This document shows positions 17,330 to 26,294 of a stretch of DNA of 51,210 nt, piece by piece; the first letter of the stretch is position 1; every line of letters begins with the position of its first letter. The stretch is taken from positions 1-51,210 of the forward strand of contig OMVL01000018.1 of NCBI GenBank assembly GCA_900314485.1. The letters are read 5' to 3'. This DNA is from an uncultured Eubacteriales bacterium. GTDB taxonomy: Bacteria > Bacillota > Clostridia > Oscillospirales > Oscillospiraceae. The notes beneath the pieces are model-generated. The model was not told the origin of the DNA. It made no database searches and saw nothing but the letters and a program-made list of their open reading frames with translations. A program made the translations under genes and the position numbers.

Positions 17330-19411
17330 TCAACCTCCGCTCTTATCCGTCTTCTGACGGCGCAGGCGAATCAGGATCTCCGAGGCCTCCAGATCGACCT
17401 TGTGATCCGTTTTGTGGATGGTAATAGAAAGAGATTCGGGACTGCCCCGGAACTCAATGAGGCCCCGCTCCCGAAAGACCTCCAGACAGACCATGGTCCG
17501 GCCCAGATCCTCGCGGCCGCCGCTGGATCGGGCGATCTTTTGGGTCAGACGGATGGGGGAGTCCTGCAGAAGGCCGTCGGTGGCAATGCTGGTGAGATAC
17601 CGCCAGACGGCCACAAAGTCCCGCCGCTCCGGGATGAGCTGATCCAGCTCCAGCCGGCTGAGGGGAGAGCCGGAGCGATAGCGCCGGTAAAGCTGTTGAT
17701 TCAGCACGGCAATGGAGTGGCTGGGCTTGCAGTCCACCATCTGGAGCTGGACGGTGCGGCTGCCCCGAAACTCATTGATCTGCAGGGAGAAGGCAATATC
17801 CAGCTGACAGCCCAGAGAGAGCTGGGCATCCTCCGGGGTGGTGGAGAAGAAGATGCCGTCAAAGCTGACGCTGCCCTTGCGCAGCAGCATCCGGGTGTGG
17901 CGGCCGCCCCCCACCCGGGAAAAGCCTGCCACCGTCACCGACTCCAGAGCGAAGACCGGGCTGGGATTTCCTGTTCCGTGGGGCTCTAAAATGGAGAGAG
18001 AGGCCACATTGTCCTCGGTGATCAGGCTGGTGTCCGGCAAAAGAACATCCACCGTCAGGGCGGAGTCCGCCGGATGCACTCCACGCCACTGGGTGGCCAG
18101 CTGGCTCATCCGGGTACGGAAGGCAGGGATCTGCTCCTCCCGAATGGTAAAGCCCGCCGCCAAATCGTGGCCGCCGAAGCTCTCCAATAAATCAGAGCAC
18201 TGCTCCAATGCGTGGAACAGATTGAACTGCCCCCAGGACCGGCAGGAGCCTTTGCCGCAGCCGTCCTCCAGACAGATCATAAAGGCTGGCACCTGATACC
18301 GTTCTGCAAGCCTTGAGGCCACAATGCCCACCACGCCCTGATGCCAATCGGTGCCGGCAAGCACAATGGCGCCCTGGGCGGCCTGAGGGTTTCGGATCAG
18401 GTAGTTCTGACAGGTCTCGAAGATGGAGAGCTCCACTGCCTGCCGGTCCCGGTTGAGGGCGCAAAGCTGCCTTGCGTAGACGGCAGCCTTCAACTCGTCT
18501 GCCGTCAAAAGCAGACGCACTGCCATCTCCGGGCAGCCCATCCGCCCGGCGGCATTGATGCGGGGCGCCAGAGAGAAGCTGATGCTTCCGGCAGTGAGGG
18601 GCTTGTTGGCCTGCCCAGCTTCCCGGATGAGGGCCTCCAGACCGGGCCGGCAGTGGGTGTTCAGCCGCTCTAACCCAAGAGAGACAATGGCCCGGTTTTC
18701 TCCCTGCAGCTCCATCACGTCGGCCACGGTGCCGATGGCGGCCAGATCGCAATAGGATGAGAGCGTCTGCTGCCGCCGCTCAGGCGGCGTCAGGGCCAGG
18801 GCAAGCTTGAGAGCCACGCCCACGCCGGCCAGCATATCAAAGGGATAGTCACAGTCCGGCCGGTGGGGATTGACCACAGCGGCAGCGTCCGGCAAGATCT
18901 CCTTGCATTCGTGGTGATCTGTGATGACCACATCCATGCCCAGATCTCTGGCCCAGGCTGTCTCCTCCACGTTAGTGATGCCGCAGTCCACTGTAATGAT
19001 CAGCTCCACACCCTCACTCCGCAGCCGCTCCAGGGCGGCGGGATTGAGGGAGTAACCCTCGGTCAGCCGGTTGGGCACATAGGGCAGCACCCGGGCGCCC
19101 TCTTCAGCCAGGAAGGTGGTGAGCAGGCAGGTGGAGGTGATGCCGTCCACGTCGTAGTCGCCGTAGACGCAGATCACCTGATCCCCATCAATGGCCTGCC
19201 GTACCCGGCGGACCGCTTTGTCCATGTCCCGCAGCAGGAAGGGGTCGTGAAGGAGGGAGGTATCATGTTGTAAAAATGCCGCCGCCGCATCCGGCGTCTT
19301 GCAGCCCCTTGCGCTGAGCACCAGCGCCGGCAGCGGAGGGATGCCGTGACCGGTCAGCTCAGAGGCAACGGTCTGCCGAAGAGGGCAGATGTTCCATTTG
19401 TCGTATTTCAT
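17330..19411 (-). CDS. recJ: Single-stranded-DNA-specific exonuclease RecJ
   Basis: The protein has 693 residues from ATG 19411, chosen because GAGGAACGTCGAG precedes it; the longer frame from 19477 has no such site. RecJ is a 5'-3' single-strand DNA exonuclease of recombination and mismatch repair. DHH-family motifs: DYDVDG at 85-90, VDCGITN near 141, ITDHHE at 163-168, and NPHRPDCDYPF. The DHHA1 motif GGHDLAAGFTI lies further on. The C-terminus contains an OB-type domain and a long family-typical tail. It is the first gene of the recJ-rel-dtd operon. Confidence 0.95.
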   Translation of the reverse strand: MKYDKWNICPLRQTVASELTGHGIPPLPALVLSARGCKTPDAAAAFLQHDTSLLHDPFLLRDMDKAVRRVRQAIDGDQVICVYGDYDVDGITSTCLLTTFLAEEGARVLPYVPNRLTEGYSLNPAALERLRSEGVELIITVDCGITNVEETAWARDLGMDVVITDHHECKEILPDAAAVVNPHRPDCDYPFDMLAGVGVALKLALALTPPERRQQTLSSYCDLAAIGTVADVMELQGENRAIVSLGLERLNTHCRPGLEALIREAGQANKPLTAGSISFSLAPRINAAGRMGCPEMAVRLLLTADELKAAVYARQLCALNRDRQAVELSIFETCQNYLIRNPQAAQGAIVLAGTDWHQGVVGIVASRLAERYQVPAFMICLEDGCGKGSCRSWGQFNLFHALEQCSDLLESFGGHDLAAGFTIREEQIPAFRTRMSQLATQWRGVHPADSALTVDVLLPDTSLITEDNVASLSILEPHGTGNPSPVFALESVTVAGFSRVGGGRHTRMLLRKGSVSFDGIFFSTTPEDAQLSLGCQLDIAFSLQINEFRGSRTVQLQMVDCKPSHSIAVLNQQLYRRYRSGSPLSRLELDQLIPERRDFVAVWRYLTSIATDGLLQDSPIRLTQKIARSSGGREDLGRTMVCLEVFRERGLIEFRGSPESLSITIHKTDHKVDLEASEILIRLRRQKTDKSGG

Positions 19412-19555
19412 CTCGACGTTCCTCAGAAAGAATCTTATAATTAAATGCATTATAACAAAAGTTTCTCCCCATGACAAGGGCAGGGAAGGGGGCAGCGCAC
19501 ATTTCCCTGTCCGCCCGTGGGAGACAGGAGGACGTCGTCCGAGCCGGAAAAATGC

Positions 19556-19584
19556 TTGTAAAGTGCAAGATATTGTGCTATTCT
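19556..19584 (+). promoter_or_regulatory. Promoter of the nucleotidyltransferase gene
   Basis: TTGTAA (19556-19561), a 17-base spacer and TATTCT (19579-19584) lie about 30 bases before the ATG. It is oriented away from recJ. Confidence 0.6.
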
Positions 19585-19613
19585 ATGATGGTATAAACGA
19601 GGAGGATCCTCCC

Positions 19614-20564
19614 ATGAGTGTACAAAAAGAAGAGAATCGCCGGGCGGCGCTGGTCATTATGGCGGCCGGGCTCGGCTCCCGGTTTGGCGGCGGCATCAAG
19701 CAGCTGGAGCCTGTGGGGCCAAATGGCGAGATTATTATGGACTATTCCATCCACGATGCCATTGAGGCGGGCTTTAGCCGGGTCATCTTTATCATCCGCC
19801 GGGATATTGAAAAGGCTTTTCGCAGGGCTATCGGCGACCGTATTGCCGCCGTCTGCGCCGCCAGGGGCGTCCGGACGGACTATGCCTATCAGGACTTTTC
19901 CGATTTGCCTGAGGGCTATGCCCTGCCGGAGGGCAGGACGAAGCCCTGGGGCACGGGCCAGGCGGTTTTGGCCTGCCGGACGCTGATCGAAGAGCCGTTT
20001 GCCGTCATCAATGCCGACGATTACTATGGCAAGGAGGCCTTTGGCAAGCTCTACCGCTTCCTGATGGAGGAGACTGAGCCGGACAGCACTGCCTTTTGCA
20101 TGGCGGGTTTTTTGGTGAAGAACACCCTCAGCGAAAACGGCGGCGTCACGAGGGGGATCTGCCAGGTGGACGGCAAGGGCGCTCTGGTGGCCGTGGAGGA
20201 GACAAAGAACATTGTCAAGACCGCCGGCGGAGTCGGTGTACTGAAAGAGGAGCGGTTGTGCCCCATTGACGGAGAGGGCTACGTCTCCATGAATATGTGG
20301 GGGCTCACGAGAAAAATGATCCCCATTCTGGAGCGGGAGTTCAAGAGCTTCCTGGAGGGTATGACCGATCCTCTGAAAGATGAGTTCTTACTGCCGACCG
20401 TCATTGACAAGCTGCTCAAGGCGGGAGAGGTCACCGTTCAGGTGCTGGAGACCCGGGACAGGTGGTTCGGCGTCACCTATCGGGAGGATAAGGACCTGGT
20501 GGTCCGTTCCTTCCGCCAGCTGATCGAGCAGGGGGTTTACAGCGAAAAGCTGTACGACCAATAA
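19614..20564 (+). CDS. NTP-transferase (sugar nucleotidyltransferase-like) protein
   Basis: The protein has 316 residues from ATG 19614, with GAGGAGG just upstream; the open frame continues to 19389 but overlaps the promoter. The N-terminus has the nucleotide-binding signature of the family, LVIMAAGLGSRFGGGIKQLE (about 12-31), then GPNGEIIMDYSIHDAIEAGF and the metal-binding NADDYYG near 127. Such proteins join a sugar-1-phosphate or related alcohol phosphate to a nucleotide. The sugar cannot be told. The gene is monocistronic. A link with the surface-polymer locus 6 kb away, which needs dTDP-sugars and possibly CDP-polyols, is a guess only. Confidence 0.85.
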   Translation: MSVQKEENRRAALVIMAAGLGSRFGGGIKQLEPVGPNGEIIMDYSIHDAIEAGFSRVIFIIRRDIEKAFRRAIGDRIAAVCAARGVRTDYAYQDFSDLPEGYALPEGRTKPWGTGQAVLACRTLIEEPFAVINADDYYGKEAFGKLYRFLMEETEPDSTAFCMAGFLVKNTLSENGGVTRGICQVDGKGALVAVEETKNIVKTAGGVGVLKEERLCPIDGEGYVSMNMWGLTRKMIPILEREFKSFLEGMTDPLKDEFLLPTVIDKLLKAGEVTVQVLETRDRWFGVTYREDKDLVVRSFRQLIEQGVYSEKLYDQ

Positions 20565-20579
20565 GAACAGAACGCTCGC

Positions 20580-20616
20580 AAGGAGCAGACTCTTACCGGG
20601 TCTGCTCCTTTTATTT
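20580..20616 (+). terminator. Terminator after the nucleotidyltransferase gene
   Basis: AAGGAGCAGAC (20580-20590) pairs with GTCTGCTCCTT (20600-20610), followed by TTATTT. Confidence 0.8.
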
Positions 20617-20732
20617 GTGCCGGAAAAGGGAAAATGAATCATAAAACGCCGTCATAGCCCCTAAAAAATGGGACATTTGCATAGCCTCATCACCGGAGAC
20701 GGGCTACACTGCCCTCAAGGAGGATGAGCACT

Positions 20733-22877
20733 ATGAACGATTCAACATACAAGACCGCCCTTCGCCTCTGTCTGCCCAGCGGCCGTTCACTGGAGGAAGA
20801 GCTGATCTCCCTGACCTGGACGGCGGGCTGCTCCGGAGCGTCCAACGGCCCCCTGCCCGGGAGCACCGTGGCGGGGACGGTAAAGGCCAAACTGACCGAC
20901 ACGGGGCTGACCTTGGTCAACACCTTTCTGACCCTTCAGACCAACGGGGCTGAGGGCTGGGAGGACATAGGCCGCTTCCGCTGCGAAACAGCGGAGATAG
21001 GGGATGGAGTCGTCTCCATCACCGCATCGGATGCCATGATCTGGGCACTGGAGCGGGGCTACTACCCTTCAGAGCCTGCCCCGGACACGGCCTTGGGGGT
21101 GCTGACGGATCTGTGTGCCCAGCGGGGGCTGACACTGGGAGAGACGGAGCACCTGACCGACGTGCCGGTAGCGGGCAGCCTGACGGGCTGGACCTGCCGG
21201 GAGATGGCGGGGTATATGGCGGCGCTTCTGGGCTGTCACGCCCTCATTGGACCGGGAGACCGGCTGGAGCTGGGCGGATATGAGACGACGGACTGTGAGC
21301 TGACTGCCGATGACTATTACAGCGGCGGCTTTACCTGCCGGGATGAGGATTGGACGCTGACCGGCGTCTCTGTCACGGTTCCCGGCGAGGAGCAGCAGAC
21401 CCTGACTGCGGGCACGGTAGAGCCGAATGTCAGCTTCTCAAACCCCTACATGACTCAGGCGCTGCTGGACAGTCTTTGGGAGCGCTGGGCGGGCTTCTCC
21501 TACCGGCCGGGGACGGTACAGCTGCCGGACGGGGTGGACATCTGCCCGGGAGATGTGATCGCTGTCACCGGCTCTACAGGGGAGCGGTACGCCTTTGCGG
21601 TCATGGAGGTGCAGCACAGCTACGACGGCGGCATCAAAACCACCCTGACCGCCTATGGCGCCGCCGAGGGTGGCGGCGGCAGCAGCTATAAGGGCCCTGC
21701 CACCACCGCCATGGAGCGGTACGCTGCGGAGATGGCGACAGTCAAAAGGCTGTACGCCCAGAGCCTGACCGTCAGTGGGGACATTGTGACGGACGCCCTC
21801 TCCGGCGTGGAGATCAATGCCAGCAAATATCTCACCGGTGTGACCGTGGTGGGCGATGTGATCCGGGCGGGAACGCTGACGGCGGACAAGCTGGTACTCA
21901 TCGGCCCCGAGGGGTTGATTTACGAGATCAACGCCCAGAGCGGCGGACTGACTGCTGAGCAACTGACAGAGGAGCAGTATCAGAAGGCCATTGACGGCTC
22001 TGCACTGGTCAAACATTCCGTCACTGCTGACCGAATTGACGTCACGGACCTCTTTGCCCAGGACATCACAGCCACCGGTACCATTCAGGGCGCAAACCTG
22101 ATCGGCGGCACTCTTTTTGCAGAGGCAGACAACGGCAGCTCCCTGGAATTTAAAAACGGATGTCTGTCCGGACTCGTGCGGGATGACATGAACGACCGCT
22201 GGGTCAGCTTCACACTGGGTTTGGACGCCGCTTCCGGGCTGCGTCTGGTGACGGAGGGCGTAGAATATCATTCGGATGCCTATAAGTGCAGCTATTACGG
22301 AATAGACAGCTGCAGGGTGGACGGCGAAATGGAGGTGTGGGGCGCCGCCTATGTCGCCGGTTTCCTCACAGCAGCCGGCGATGCCCGCGTTTCAGGCAGC
22401 GTCACAGTGCTGAACGATGTCAACAGCTCCGGAACGGTCCGAGGAAAAAACTATATAGTGGAAAACGAGGCAAATGATGGCCACATCATGATCCGTGATA
22501 CTGGAAGTGTAGCCAGACAGGTCATGTGGATCAGTTCAAATAATCGCTTCAATTTAGGCTCTGATAATACGGCCATTGGGACTATCATCCGGGGCGGCGG
22601 CGGAATCACCCTAAACAATGACACCACAGTTAACGGCCACGTTACTGCTACCGGCAGTCTGGTGGCCGGCCAAAATGTGGTTATCCCCAATGACGGTTCG
22701 GTGTATATCCGTGACGTCAACAATGTGGCCCGTAGAATGCTGACAATCACCTCTGCAAATGCGGAGCGGCAATCTGTCCAATACGGGCACCATCTCAGCC
22801 GGAAGCGCCGTTTACGCCACTACCGGCATCGTGGCCGGCAACAACTACGGCTTTTATGTGAGAAATGCTTCCGGTAG
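20733..22877 (+). CDS. Prophage-type tail hub/fibre protein, 5' part, frameshifted
   Basis: The frame encodes 714 residues from ATG 20733, which is 9 bases after AGGAGG; an ATG at 20724 touches the ribosome site and is rejected. The first 330 residues look like a phage baseplate hub or tail-associated protein (SGASNGPLPGSTVAGTVKAK; a gp27-like two-domain pattern). Then come a linker and beta-rich fibre segments with repeats such as (V)TATGSLVAGQNV and TVNGHVTATG. Near 22757-22759 one A too many shifts the frame, and the last 38 codons of this ORF are out-of-frame nonsense rich in Arg. Removing one A would join it to the S74 domain at 22759-23292. No other phage gene is near, so this is an orphan of a lost prophage or a domesticated gene. 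Confidence 0.7.
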   Translation: MNDSTYKTALRLCLPSGRSLEEELISLTWTAGCSGASNGPLPGSTVAGTVKAKLTDTGLTLVNTFLTLQTNGAEGWEDIGRFRCETAEIGDGVVSITASDAMIWALERGYYPSEPAPDTALGVLTDLCAQRGLTLGETEHLTDVPVAGSLTGWTCREMAGYMAALLGCHALIGPGDRLELGGYETTDCELTADDYYSGGFTCRDEDWTLTGVSVTVPGEEQQTLTAGTVEPNVSFSNPYMTQALLDSLWERWAGFSYRPGTVQLPDGVDICPGDVIAVTGSTGERYAFAVMEVQHSYDGGIKTTLTAYGAAEGGGGSSYKGPATTAMERYAAEMATVKRLYAQSLTVSGDIVTDALSGVEINASKYLTGVTVVGDVIRAGTLTADKLVLIGPEGLIYEINAQSGGLTAEQLTEEQYQKAIDGSALVKHSVTADRIDVTDLFAQDITATGTIQGANLIGGTLFAEADNGSSLEFKNGCLSGLVRDDMNDRWVSFTLGLDAASGLRLVTEGVEYHSDAYKCSYYGIDSCRVDGEMEVWGAAYVAGFLTAAGDARVSGSVTVLNDVNSSGTVRGKNYIVENEANDGHIMIRDTGSVARQVMWISSNNRFNLGSDNTAIGTIIRGGGGITLNNDTTVNGHVTATGSLVAGQNVVIPNDGSVYIRDVNNVARRMLTITSANAERQSVQYGHHLSRKRRLRHYRHRGRQQLRLLCEKCFR

Positions 22878-23292
22878 TCAGGTTAAACTGTTTTGGCTCA
22901 CCAGCGGCAATGTGTGCACCGTTGGAAGTAACGACTACGCCACCAGCATCCTCGGTAAAACGATTACTGCCAGCAAGACGATCACCGTCAGCTCTGACCG
23001 CAGATTGAAGCGGGACATCACCGTACTGGACGGCCGGCACCAGGCCCTCTTTGACCGGCTCCGCCCGGTGAGCTACCGGCTGCGGGAGGACGAGGACGGA
23101 AAGGAACACATCGGCCTTGTGGCGCAAGAGGTACAGGAGGCATTGGAGCAGTCCGGCCTGACAAACAGCGCCTTGGTACAGGCTGACAGCGAGGGCATGC
23201 TGAGCATCGGCTACGGCGAGCTGATCGGACTCTTGATCGATGAGGTGCAGACGCTGAAAGCCAGAGTGAAAGCGCTGGAGGAGCGCAGCTAA
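22759..23292 (+). CDS. S74 intramolecular chaperone domain, 3' part of the tail-fibre gene
   Basis: The frame encodes 177 residues and continues the fibre in the next frame (RSGNLSNTGTISAGSAVYA, then TGIVAGNNYGFYVRN). The last 110 residues form a peptidase S74 / endosialidase-type chaperone: SSDRRLKRDI carries the Ser and Lys used for self-cleavage, followed by LRPVSYRLREDEDGKEHIGL, VAQEVQEALEQ and a coiled-coil end (DEVQTLKARVKALEERS). In phage fibres this domain trimerises the protein and then cuts itself off. There is no ribosome site before ATG 22759, so this piece is not likely to be made separately. Confidence 0.75.
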   Translation: MRSGNLSNTGTISAGSAVYATTGIVAGNNYGFYVRNASGSQVKLFWLTSGNVCTVGSNDYATSILGKTITASKTITVSSDRRLKRDITVLDGRHQALFDRLRPVSYRLREDEDGKEHIGLVAQEVQEALEQSGLTNSALVQADSEGMLSIGYGELIGLLIDEVQTLKARVKALEERS

Positions 23293-23295
23293 CAT

Positions 23296-23334
23296 AAAAG
23301 CGTTGGACTGCTTTGGGCAGTCCAACGCTTTTCA
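23296..23334. terminator. Bidirectional terminator between tail-fibre gene and pflB
   Basis: AAAAGCGTTGGACTGC (23296-23311) pairs with GCAGTCCAACGCTTTT (23317-23332), a 16-bp perfect stem. The A/T ends allow termination from either side. Confidence 0.85.
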
Positions 23335-23366
23335 ATCGGCACTCTATACAGGACAGAGGCAAAGGC

Positions 23367-25619
23367 TTACAGATACTTGTGGCAGGTACGGGCGATAACG
23401 TCCAGCTGCTGCTTCCGGGTCAGGTCAATAAACTTGACGGCATAGCCGGAGACACGGATGGTGAAGTTGGCATACTCCTCCTTCTCAGGGTGCTCCATAG
23501 CGTCAATCAGCTTCTCGGTGCCGAAGACGTTGACGTTCAGGTGATGAGCGCCCTGATCGAAGTAGCCGTCCAGCGTCTGGACCAGGTTGGTCTTACGCTC
23601 CTCCAGCTCGTGGCCCAGAGCATCGGGGTTGATGGTCTGGGTGTTGGAGATGCCATCCAGAGACCAGTGATAGGGGATCTTGGCCACGGAGTTCAGAGAG
23701 GCCAGCAGACCGTTCTGCTCAGCGCCGTAAGAGGGGGAAGCGCCGGGGGAGAAGGGAGTATAAGCCTCACGGCCGTTGGGCATGGCGCCGGTGGCCTCGC
23801 CGTAGACCACGTTGGAGGTAATGGTCAGGATGGAGGTGGTGGGCTCGCTGTTGCGATAGGTGTGACGGCGCTTGATCTTTTCCAGGAAGGTCTTCAGGAG
23901 CCACACGCCGATGTTGTCGGCACGATCGTCGTCATTGCCGTACTTGGGGAAGTCGCCCTCGATCTCAAAGCCGGTGGAGATACCGTCCTCGTCACGGAGC
24001 ACCTTGACCTTGGCGTACTTGATGGCGCTCAGGGAGTCGATCACATGGGAGAAGCCGGCGATACCGGTGGCGAAGGTACGGCGGACATCGGTGTCGATGA
24101 GGGCCATCTCCGCTGCCTCGTAGTAATACTTGTCGTGCATATAGTGGATCAGGTTGAGGACGTTGACATAGATGTCAGCCAGCCAATCCAGCCAGAAATC
24201 ATACTTCTGAATGACCTCGTCATAATCCAGATACTCGCTGGTGATGCGCTCCATCTTGGGGCCCACCTGGATGCGGTGCTTCTCGTCAAAGCCGCCGTTG
24301 ATGGCGTACAGCAGCGCCTTGCCCAGGTTGGCACGGGCGCCGAAGAACTGAATCTCCTTGCCGGTCTGGGTGGCGGAGACGCAGCAGCAGATGGAGTAGT
24401 CGTCGCCCCAGACAGGCTTCATCACGTCGTCGTTCTCATATTGGATGGAGCTGGTGTTGATGGACACCTTGGAAGCATAGCGCTTGAAGTTGTCGTTCAA
24501 CTGAGAGGAGTAGAGAACGGTCAGGTTGGGCTCGGGGGAGGGGCCCATGTTCTCCAGAGTGTGGAGGAAACGGAAGTCGGTCTTGGTGACCATGCTGCGG
24601 CCGTCCATACCGATGCCGGCCACTTCCAGAGTAGCCCAGGTGGGGTCGCCGGAGAACAGCTGGTTGTAGGAGGGGATGCGGGCGAACTTGACCATGCGGA
24701 ACTTCATGGTCATGTGGTCAATGATCTCCTGAGCCTGCTCCTCGGTCAGCACACCGTTCTGGAGGTCACGCTGGAAGTAGATGTCCAGGAAGGTGGAGAT
24801 GCGGCCCACGGACATAGCAGCGCCGTTCTGGGTCTTGACGGCAGCCAGATAGCCGAAGTACAGCCACTGGCAGGCTTCCTTGGCGTTGCTGGCGGGCTGA
24901 GAGATGTCGTAGCCGTAGATCTTGGCCATTTCCTTGATGCCCTTCAGAGCCTTGATCTGTGCGGCAATCTCCTCGCGAAGACGGATGACCTCGTCGTACA
25001 TATTGCCGCAGCCGCAATTCAGTTTATCCTGCTCCTTGGCCTTAATCAGATAGTCAATGCCGTACAGGGCGATCCGGCGGTAGTCGCCCACAATACGGCC
25101 GCGGCCGTAGGTGTCGGGAAGACCGGTGACCACGTGGGTCTTACGGGCCAGACGCATCTCCGGAGTATAGGCGGAGAAGACAGCATCGTTATGGGTGGTC
25201 ATATACTCGGTGAAGATCTTCTTCAGCTCGGGATCCACCTCATAGCCGTAGGTCTCGGCAGCCTGAACGGCCATCTTAATGCCGCCGTAGGGCATGAAGG
25301 CACGCTTCAGGGGCTTGTCGGTCTGGATGCCGACGATCTGCTCCAGATCCTTCAGGTCCTCATCGATATAGCCGGGGCCGTAAGCGGTCAGGCCGGAGAC
25401 CACCTTGGTTTCGCAGTCCAGAACGCCGCCCTTGGCGCGCTCTTCCTTCTGCAGCTTCTGCAGAGCGCCCCACAGCTTGTTGGTGGCCTCCGTGGGGTCA
25501 GCCAGGAAGGACTCGTCACCGTCATAGGGCTGATAGTTCTTCTGAATGAAGTCACGGACATTGACTTCGTCTTTCCAGATACGGCCTTCAAAGCCGTCCC
25601 ACTGTTTGAAATCGCTCAT
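23367..25619 (-). CDS. pflB: Formate C-acetyltransferase (pyruvate formate-lyase)
   Basis: The protein has 750 residues from ATG 25619 (TGGAGG upstream). It splits pyruvate with CoA into acetyl-CoA and formate by glycyl-radical chemistry, in the cytoplasm and without oxygen. The catalytic cysteine pair sits in [18 protein letters not shown] (about 411-413; here three cysteines in a row). The radical glycine is in RVSGYAV near residue 725. The rest matches the family from start ([20 protein letters not shown]) to end. Its activase, pflA, is separate at 41367-42119. It is probably a major fermentation enzyme. It has its own promoter with a palindromic site. Confidence 0.97.
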   Translation of the reverse strand: MSDFKQWDGFEGRIWKDEVNVRDFIQKNYQPYDGDESFLADPTEATNKLWGALQKLQKEERAKGGVLDCETKVVSGLTAYGPGYIDEDLKDLEQIVGIQTDKPLKRAFMPYGGIKMAVQAAETYGYEVDPELKKIFTEYMTTHNDAVFSAYTPEMRLARKTHVVTGLPDTYGRGRIVGDYRRIALYGIDYLIKAKEQDKLNCGCGNMYDEVIRLREEIAAQIKALKGIKEMAKIYGYDISQPASNAKEACQWLYFGYLAAVKTQNGAAMSVGRISTFLDIYFQRDLQNGVLTEEQAQEIIDHMTMKFRMVKFARIPSYNQLFSGDPTWATLEVAGIGMDGRSMVTKTDFRFLHTLENMGPSPEPNLTVLYSSQLNDNFKRYASKVSINTSSIQYENDDVMKPVWGDDYSICCCVSATQTGKEIQFFGARANLGKALLYAINGGFDEKHRIQVGPKMERITSEYLDYDEVIQKYDFWLDWLADIYVNVLNLIHYMHDKYYYEAAEMALIDTDVRRTFATGIAGFSHVIDSLSAIKYAKVKVLRDEDGISTGFEIEGDFPKYGNDDDRADNIGVWLLKTFLEKIKRRHTYRNSEPTTSILTITSNVVYGEATGAMPNGREAYTPFSPGASPSYGAEQNGLLASLNSVAKIPYHWSLDGISNTQTINPDALGHELEERKTNLVQTLDGYFDQGAHHLNVNVFGTEKLIDAMEHPEKEEYANFTIRVSGYAVKFIDLTRKQQLDVIARTCHKYL

Positions 25620-25648
25620 AACTTTAACCTCCATCTTTTGACAAACAT

Positions 25649-25713
25649 GGTAACTTACGTTAGTTACCACTAACTTTCAATAAACAGTATAGCACGCTTT
25701 TGGAGAAATGCAA
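25649..25713 (-). promoter_or_regulatory. pflB promoter and downstream palindromic site
   Basis: On the minus strand, TTGCAT (25713-25708), a 16-base spacer and TATACT (25691-25686) form a promoter. The imperfect palindrome at 25649-25668 (GGTAACTTACGTTAGTTACC, 7-bp arms) lies about 10-30 bases past the expected transcription start, a typical repressor position. It does not match the Rex consensus. Confidence 0.6.
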
Positions 25714-25792
25714 GGGATTTGTTATTTTTTTCACAGGCAAATTTTCGATTCTGGAATGTGAATAAATGTATGCCGAAACTGGTTTGAATTTT

Positions 25793-25822
25793 GGGGAGAT
25801 TGCCAATTGCAGCAATCTCCCC
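25793..25822. repeat. Hairpin after the DUF1540 gene
   Basis: GGGGAGATTGC (25793-25803) pairs with GCAATCTCCCC (25812-25822). On the minus strand it follows the DUF1540 stop by a few bases, but it is followed by AAAATT rather than a T-run, so it is more likely an RNA-stabilising stem or a weak terminator. Confidence 0.45.
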
Positions 25823-25829
25823 TGTCTGC

Positions 25830-26006
25830 TTAGCGGTCGCTGCCGCCCTTTGCTTTGAACGAAGCGCACTCGGTGCAGTCGCAGCTCTTGGGCTGAGCGG
25901 CGGTACAGCCGACTTGGATGGTGCGCAGGGTGCAGTATTCCTCCCACTGGTCATGGTAAGCGCAGGTGTCCACACTGCACTGGATGCATCCGTTGATCTT
26001 TTCCAT
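25830..26006 (-). CDS. DUF1540 small cysteine-rich protein
   Basis: The protein has 58 residues, starting MEKINGCIQCSVDTCAYHDQ. ATG 26006 is preceded by AGGAGGTTTGCTTT. Eight cysteines (7, 10, 15, 25, 34, 42, 44, 47), with the C-x2-C and DCTEC pattern, match DUF1540 proteins of clostridia. These are thought to bind metal, and some are spore-associated; the function is not established. It lies upstream of pflB on the same strand with its own ribosome site and about 210 bases between, where pflB has its own promoter. Confidence 0.85.
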   Translation of the reverse strand: MEKINGCIQCSVDTCAYHDQWEEYCTLRTIQVGCTAAQPKSCDCTECASFKAKGGSDR

Positions 26007-26035
26007 AAAGCAAACCTCCTTTGATGGTGTTTCCC

Positions 26036-26193
26036 TAGTAGTCCGTTAACCCTAAAACTTTAATCATCCGCGGCGTCTGTTTACGCCATACTTTGTTGTC
26101 GTCTTTGGCGGGCGTCAGCCCGCCTGCATCCTCCGCCTCGTCTGACGAAAACATACTTGCGGCTTAAACAACATTTAGGATTAACAGACTACT
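26036..26193. mobile_element. MITE-like element with 20-bp terminal inverted repeats
   Basis: The left end AGTAGTCCGTTAACCCTAAA (26037-26056) is matched by the inverse of the right end TTTAGGATTAACAGACTACT (26174-26193) at 18 of 20 positions. The 158-base unit has no gene. Its centre holds a GCGGGC-GTCA-GCCCGC hairpin. It lies just 5' of the DUF1540 gene, where it could affect that gene's promoter. Confidence 0.65.
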
Positions 26194-26228
26194 GCAGGGG
26201 AGAGAAAAACCATTCAGAGACAAAAGGA

Positions 26229-26278
26229 AAAACGGGCAAAAGCGGCTGACTGCTTGTCAAAACGCTTTTGCCCGTTTT
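26229..26278 (-). terminator. Terminator of the sugar/polymer operon
   Basis: On the minus strand, AAAACGGGCAAAAGCG (26278-26263) pairs with CGCTTTTGCCCGTTTT (26244-26229) and is followed by more T residues. It lies 16 bases after the rfbB stop. Confidence 0.85.
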
Positions 26279-26294
26279 AGCGGGGACAGCAGAC

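Noticed and set aside
15124-17424. Plus-strand open frame of 766 codons antisense to rel, and 786 codons at 23313-25673 antisense to pflB
   Set aside because: Both lie exactly opposite conserved genes and show no recognisable protein features.
20677-20710. Promoter TTGCAT...TACACT before the tail-fibre gene
   Set aside because: The spacer is 22 bases, too long for a sigma-A promoter.
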